Shown here: one piece after another, positions 58,085 through 64,000 of the stretch | How the letters are laid out: each line of letters opens with the position of its first letter | How positions within the stretch are numbered: position 1 is the first letter of the stretch | From: Haplosporangium gracile | Lineage: Eukaryota; Mortierellomycota; Mortierellomycetes; Mortierellales; Mortierellaceae | Length of the DNA: 64,000 nt | Assembly (NCBI GenBank): GCA_015499985.1 | Contig: JAAAUF010000045.1 | Span: 17,995 to 81,994 of the forward strand | Direction: 5' to 3' | The notes under the pieces: generated by a model | The model's input: the letters and a program-made list of their open reading frames with translations, nothing else | Database searches by the model: none | What the model was told of the DNA's origin: nothing | Program-made: the position numbers and the translations under genes

Positions 58085-60295
58085 AACAAGAGATTATCCA
58101 AGAAATTATATACAAAGATGAATGCTGGCTTTCTCGAATGGAATAAAGATATTATTGAAAAAAAGCCAGTGCTGTCTGTGTATATTTGTGTACTGCATAC
58201 TGCGTAGAAAAGAATAAGACTAGATTGTCCAATTTCATCATTTATTTTCCCTCTTTGGTATGTTTCCCTGCACCTGCGGGTGTCGTGGGAGAAAACGGTA
58301 CAATGGTGCTTTTTTACCCGTTCAATCATGTCAAGGGTTGTTTCCCTTAAACCGCCTCATCGTTCCTCAAAGCAGAGCTTATCATTTTTCACTAGTTCGT
58401 CACGCATTCGAGAACGAGGAACGCCAGAAACCAATGAGACTATGAAACTGAATGGCTTGGTTGGTGCCTGATATCCTGATACTGTATGTCCGACGAATTG
58501 AGATGCTGGCTGAGCTGGGCAAAGTAGCTGGCAAATGGTATTTCGCTATTTTCATTAGGCAAACAGACAGGGAGAAAACAGAGAAAAAGAAAGACTCTTC
58601 AATACTCACTCTGCTTTTTCGGACAGCGAACGCTGCTACTTTCTTCATCTCCATATATTCTTCTGTGAAGGAAGACCTGTTGGTGGTTCTTCCATATTCA
58701 CCAAAGAGCCATCCCCTACCCAAGCTTTCTGACGAACACGGAATAGACCTTCCAACGCTTCCATTCGAAGGAAAAAAAAGAGTCAGCTGATTGAGGGCTG
58801 CGGTCGCGTTTAAAAATGTTAGCGGGGGGCCAAACTCCAAAATTAGAAGGCAATGACGCACATAAACATAAGAAGGAAGGAGGAAGTGTCCTCGGAAGAA
58901 AAGAGAGATGAATTTTTTTATTCCTGAAGACATGCAAAGGTAGGAGGAAGATGAAAGTGAAAGCAGGTCCCATCATCAAGGAGGGGCCTATACGTGCAAG
59001 TAGGAGAAGGGTCATTCCGACACTAATTATTAATGAAAAACAGGGAACCAATGGGGTGCATGAGAAAGTTTATCAGTTTCGATTCAATATTCTGGCTGGT
59101 GAACAGGAACCTCAGGAACCATGACAATGCGGTCCCAGCCACTGGTTCTGGTGATTAATTGAGGCGCTGATCATCTGTATATAGTCACTTGGGAAGAATT
59201 ACTGATTGAGGATTTGAAAGTGCAAGGGATACTAGGACTCTGTACAAAAAAAAGAGTCTAGTACCTGCTGTTGGTCGGATAGTATGAAGGAATAAGAAGA
59301 GAATGGATGCTTTTATTTCATGCTAGATCGTCCTTTCGCCGAAAAGCAGAATAATAAGGAAAAGAGAAGAGGAGTACCAGCTTGAGCCGAGATCATCAGG
59401 TTGTTGATGCTTTTTTTTTTCTTTTTTTTTTTGTACGTTGAAGTAAGAGACGAGAGCCCCTGTTTGGGCGATGACGAGGGGTTAAAATCGACACATTTTT
59501 TATTAAGCAGCAGAAAGAAGAGAGAGTCCCTGGTAACCTTGCATGCAAGGCATGTTAGGTGGCTAGAACGCAAACAAATATCATCACGCTGTCATCGCAA
59601 TACAATTGAGCCTGCCAGGAATATTTTTTTCCGCCCGCAGTTGGACTGCCATCATCCTCCATGACGAGAGGGCAGTGAGATCCTTATTGCTGTTGCTTGG
59701 GAGGTAGCGAGAGAAAGGAGGAGGATGAAGAAAGAAGAAGACGGTTCAAGAGAGGTGACAGGATCAGGACTAACGGTTCGGACTAAGGGTTTGCTAATGG
59801 TGTTTTAAAATTGTATTGTGGTTCTCATGCCCGTCCCCCTGGGAAACACGAGAAACAAGAAGGATGGAAGAGGAAAAAAAAAAAAGAGCGGGAAAAGAGA
59901 GAGAAAATAAGAAAAAGAAAGAGTAAGAGAGCAGTTGGCTTGAAGGATGGGAAGAAGTTGTTCCGCTGAGAGTTCCTTCTTTCTTTTTCTTGTGCTTCTT
60001 CTGCACAAGGTTTGTATGTAAAAAAGAGAAGAAGGGGCCTGTCCGCTTCCTTTTCTTTGATGTTGTTGGGCAGCAGGGTGGGACAAATCAGGCAACGATC
60101 CTTTTTATTCTTTTTCCACACATATAAAAGGACCCCGTTCGATCTCCCTTTTTTTTCTTACTTTCCTTCCTACTTCTTCTCCTTCACACCACAAAGCAAA
60201 AGCAACCAAGCAATCCCCAGCTTGTTATATAAAAACCTTCAAACAAAACCAAGGTAAAACACAAAAAAACAAATCCCATCAACTTTCATTTCTGA
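58085..60295. other. Intergenic between EMC4 and the P-type ATPase
   Basis: About 2.2 kb. The EMC4 3' flank comes first; the last 200 nt look like the ATPase promoter and leader (TATA box, CT-rich stretch, A-rich sequence before the ATG). T runs occur at 59410-59432. The minus-strand open frame at 58400-58933 has no family features and overlaps nothing conserved. Confidence 0.5.
60123..60130 (+). promoter_or_regulatory. TATA box of P-type ATPase gene
   Basis: TATAAAAG, 166 nt upstream of the ATG at 60296, followed by a CT-rich stretch (about 60141-60185). A second TATATAAAAA string at 60225-60236 is too close to the ATG to be the likelier choice. Confidence 0.5.
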
Positions 60296-63200
60296 ATGGC
60301 CGACGACCAACCCCCGATCATCAAGTCCGAGAACGAGCGTTTAGGGAACCACGCCCCCGCTAATCCTGCCAACCCCGTCACCCCTGTCGCTGAAGCACCC
60401 GCTGCCGTCGCTGCTGCTGCTGCTGCCAGCCCCGAGCCCCTTGTCGCTCCTCTTGCCCCTTCAAACAACTCCACTCACACCTCTGACCACACCGTCACCC
60501 AGGCCCAGCCCCACGCTTTCACTACTCATGTCGATGACCACGCCAACTCCACCACCGCAGCCGCTCACGCCAAGAACTTGACTGGCCCCTCCTCCTCTTC
60601 GCACCACCACGCAAAGAACAATCTCTCGTTCGCGCCCAAGGACGACTTGTACGAGATTGACAATGCACCTGCTGACAGCCCTGCCTCGTTGACGGGCATT
60701 CTGCCCACGACCAGCGGCACGAATGAGGGCTACTCCATCTACTCCAATGTGAAGGACGGCAAGGTACCCCGACCAATCCGTTTTTGCATATGCTTTAAGC
60801 TATTTGATGAAAAAAAGTCTAATGTGCTAAGGAGACTTTGTATGAATGAAACTGCTTGTTAACAAATAATTCTTTTTTCCCTTGTCTTCCCCTTCACTCG
60901 CTCTCACTCCTTTCAATTGTGTCCCTGCTGCTGCCTGGAATCACCCATGTTTGGTGCCCTTACTATCTCTCTCTCCTGCTGCTGTCTCTGGATTCCCGAC
61001 CTGGTTTACTTTTATTGTCCCGAACCCCTTCAATTTTCCTCTCTCTTCCTTGTCACTATGTTCCTGGTCGGTCGCGTCTTCTTTCTCCTGTCTTATCGCA
61101 TACGTATGAAATACGTCTCATACTACCTACCTCCCTTCTAGGTTAGTATCGAGCACCAAATCGAAATCAACGGTACGTACTGCGTTCTTCTATCCCTTTT
61201 TCCCTTTCATCCCTCCAGCATTGAGGTTGACTATCGACGCGTATCTCCCCGTAACTGTCACACCCTTCGCTCCGTGTGTTTTTCCACATCCCTTCGCCGG
61301 CATTCAACCTTCAATCGCCGGAAAAAAAGAAGCGATAGTTTTGTTCCCATTGTTACAACCCCCCTTCCCCTTCTCTCCTACTGTCCATGTTTGAAATAGT
61401 GGACTAATTTTGTATTGTCCTCTCCTCCTCTCCTATACACTACTAGTCGTCGACTTGTTCGATGTCCAAAGTAACAAGGACATCTCCTTGGAAGAGGTCA
61501 TGGACAGTCTCCGTTATGTTATGGAGTATCGTATCAAAGGTGGACGCTACCCTAGCCTCGAGTATGACATCATGAAGCGTCTTGCTGACGGTCTCCTCAT
61601 GAACATGGGCCACTCCGAAAAGAAGCGCAAGATTCGCTTGACGGAGGAGGCTGATGTTGCCTTCCAGCTCTTTGGAGAGTTCTTGCTCGAAGGTAAGAAA
61701 CACAACCGCAAACTCAATTGCTTTCGTCCTCTTCGTGTTTAGTTCTTCAACTGCAAGTGTGTCACCATAAAACAACACAACCTAAATAAGTAACCTTTTT
61801 TTTTTTTTGTCTTTTTTTGCTGCTCTCAGTCCAAGAGTTCCGTCAGGCAGTCGGCGAGAAATCCGTCTCGGATCTCCGTTTTGCTCTCAAGCTGGATGTC
61901 CGCTGTGGTTCATCTTCAACTGAGCAACAGCAGCAGGCTGCTGTCGCTTTGATTGCCCTCCTGACCACCATTTACCCACAGTTCTCTGACTGGCGCGAGT
62001 TAGTCAAGGGTCAGGCCCATCCTGAGGTCCAGAAGTGCATGAAGCAACACGCTGACTTTGTCAAGGCCGAAAAGATGCCCGAGTTGGGCGGTCTTATTCT
62101 CGCACCCCAAGGTAACAGATCTCGGTTTACTGAGCAAATACAGTGGTGTACCAATTACCCAACTGCTGGTTGCTGACCAATTCCACTTGTTGTTACTATA
62201 GCCCTTTGTTTCGATCGCAGGATCAAGAGGTGTTTGAAAATGTTCAGGACTTCATTGGAGACTGGTTTGCCTTCGGAAGCCATTCCAGCTTTGCAGGAGC
62301 ATTACGGACGCAACATCCTTCCTCAGCCTCCAAGTCCCTCGATTGCCAAGATGATCCTCACCCAGTTCACCGACTTTATGATATTGCTTCTCTTGGCTGT
62401 CGCCATCTTACTGGCTGCCATCAGGGAGTACATTTCCATGGCGGTCCTGTTGATTGTCGTCGTTCTTAACGTCATTATCGGTTTCACTCAGGAATACAAG
62501 GCCGGAAAGGCTCTGGATGCCCTGTCCAAGCTGTCGGTTCCCGTCGCCCAGGTTCTTCGCGATGGAAAGACCTCGATGATCAACTCTGAGGAACTCGTAC
62601 CTGGTGATATTGTCATCCTCGAGGAGGGTGAGTCCGTCCCTGCCGATTTGCGTCTCGCCGAGGTCTCCCAGTTGGAGATTATCGAGTCCATCTTGACTGG
62701 AGAGTCCGTCGCTGTGAACAAGGATCCCAAGGAGATTAAGACCCTGACCCGCAAGTTGCCTCTTGGTGACTGCAAGGGTAATGCCTTCATGGCCACTGTT
62801 GTTGCTAAGGGTCGTGGAAAGGGTATTGTCGTTCGTACTGGACATTTGACCGAGATGGGAAAGATTAGTGCTGCCATCGCCGGTGCCCCCAAGGTCTTGT
62901 CTCCCGTCCAGCAAAAGTTGGCCAAGCTTGGAAAGCTATTGGTCGTCTTTGCTCTGGTCCTCTGTGCCGTTATGGCAGGTATCCAGGTTGCCTACATTCA
63001 GAAACGCAACCCTCCAGGCGAGCGTGCTAAAGAAGTCGGACATGCTATCATCACCGCTATCAGGTAAAAACCGGTTGCAAATTTATTATGTACACCGCCT
63101 ATGTCAACCACTCAGACATTGTTGTTAACATACTTGATTTGCTATTTTGTATTTCTAATAGTTTGGCTGTTTCTGTCATTCCTGAAGGTTTGGTTGCCGT

Positions 63201-64000
63201 TACAACTGTCACCATGGCTATGGGAGTTCGTCGTATGGCCACGCGCAAGGCCATTGTCCGTACCCTTCCTGCCGTCGAAACCTTGGGAAGTGTCACCTTT
63301 GTCTGCTCAGACAAGACCGGAACATTGACCGAGGGCAAAATGGGCGCCGCTGAGCTTTGGACCAGTGACGGTGTTGCCTATGGGTTCACCGAGAGCACTA
63401 GCTTGGACCCCAACAAGGGTGATGTTACCATGAAAACCAACGGTACCGAGGAGCCTCAGGTGATGGGCAAGACGCTCGAGCAGGTCCCAGCCCAGATGCT
63501 TATTTCCCTGATGGTGTCATCGCTCTGTAACAACTCCTCTGTCGTCCAGAAGGGTGCCGATGAGGACTCTGAGGCTAGCGCTGTTGCCGTCCCCGTCCCT
63601 GCCGAGGAGAACAACGAGGAGAAGCCTGTCGATGCCCCCGTCAAGTCCGCCGAGTGGAAGGGTATTGGAGACCCCACCGAGGTTGCCCTTGTTGTCGCTG
63701 CCCAGAAGGCTGGTTTTCCCAAGTCCTACTTCCGCGACCTGGGCTATACCCGTATCTATGAGCAGGCCTTTGACAGTGAGCGCAAGGTCATGAGTGTCGT
63801 TTACAAGGCTCCCTTGAACCGCGAGGATGCCAAGGGAGACCACTTTGAGTTTGTTCTTGCCAAGGGTGCTCCCGAGGAGATCTTGAACCGTTGTGTCGGC
63901 TACCTGCCCACCATCGACGCTGGATCCCTTCCCTCGCCTTTGGATGTCCTCAAGCCCCGCGGGCATGATTTGGCCCAGCCTGTTACTGAGGAGTTCTACG
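60296..64000 (+). CDS. Type II P-type cation-transporting ATPase, 5' part, with long N-terminal extension
   Basis: Exons: join(60296..60763,61142..61172,61447..61692,61830..62111,62202..63063,63162..>64000), 909 residues before the window ends. Residues 1-340 are an extension: an Ala/Pro/His/Ser-rich start, then a structured-looking part (VSIEHQIEINVVDLFDVQ, EEADVAFQLFGEFLLEVQEF). Then the cation ATPase N-domain (TGLPSEAIPALQEHYG), TM1-2, the actuator loop with ILTGESVAV (about 508), SVIPEGLVAVTT in M4, the phosphorylation motif CSDKTGTLT (about 681) and the nucleotide-binding KGAPEEIL. IPEGL and overall similarity place it with Ca2+/Na+ (SERCA/SPCA/ENA-like) pumps, not H+ pumps. The ion cannot be assigned; fungal ENA or ACU alkali-cation pumps are options. 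The acceptor at 62201 was chosen because it alone keeps the conserved frame. Confidence 0.88.

Noticed and set aside
58400..58933. 177-codon minus-strand open frame between EMC4 and the ATPase
   Set aside because: No recognisable motif; overlaps the EMC4 3' flank; the composition looks like reversed T-rich spacer.
62212..62221. ATPase acceptor at TCGCAG (62220)
   Set aside because: It gives a reading (DQEVFENVQDF) that loses the conserved TGLPSEA frame; the acceptor at 62201 keeps phase.

Overview
The window reads as eukaryotic nuclear DNA from a filamentous fungus, most likely an early-diverging lineage such as Mortierellomycota or Mucoromycota. Genes carry many short GT-AG introns (mostly 50-170 nt). 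Proteins contain long Gln, Asn, Asp and Ser runs, and intergenic DNA is rich in pyrimidine/purine tracts. The set of single-copy eukaryotic orthologues fits such a fungus (V-ATPase F, EMC4, SCYL2, WDR6/Rtt10, EAPP, AGFG-type ArfGAP, BRWD/PHIP, DGAT1, fungal ketopantoate hydroxymethyltransferase). The taxon is inferred from style and gene content, not from a marker gene. Splice sites were assigned by eye; each full-length gene model keeps phase across all exons and has a length divisible by three.

Layout. 1-8.2 kb (minus): the N-terminal part of an unrecognised Gln/Ser-rich protein, an Old Yellow Enzyme-type oxidoreductase and a 1,501-residue WD40/bromodomain protein. 9.7-10.4 kb (plus): V-ATPase subunit F. 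11-20.8 kb: a compact tandem block on the minus strand with class I CPD photolyase, WDR6/Rtt10, EAPP and ketopantoate hydroxymethyltransferase, separated by about 110-290 nt. 22.3-24.2 kb (plus): a single-pass membrane protein with a long Asn/Gly/Pro-rich cytosolic tail. 25.1-27.6 kb: two relics, an F-box/LRR-like pseudogene and a quinone oxidoreductase fragment. 28.1-36.8 kb: a head-to-head pair, an AGFG-type ArfGAP (minus) and a SCYL2 pseudokinase (plus), both tied to clathrin traffic. 37.7-38.75 kb: a second broken quinone oxidoreductase. 39-48.7 kb (minus): a NIPA-type magnesium transporter with a very long tail, DGAT1, a 10-N assembly gap and an SLC25A44-like mitochondrial carrier. 51.6-55 kb: a monocarboxylate-type MFS transporter facing a small GPI-anchored secreted protein. 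57-58 kb: EMC4. 60.3 kb to the end: a type II P-type cation ATPase with an unusual N-terminal extension of about 340 residues, cut by the window edge.

Most genes are conserved housekeeping functions without operon-like logic. I found no CRISPR array, rRNA, convincing tRNA, intact transposon or phage. The observations most worth a second look are the ATPase N-terminal extension, the ArfGAP/SCYL2 divergent pair with shared NPF motifs, a fungal BRWD-type protein with one bromodomain, a possible two-start arrangement in the ketopantoate hydroxymethyltransferase gene, an inverted-repeat element at 56.6 kb and the cluster of decayed genes at 25-38 kb.
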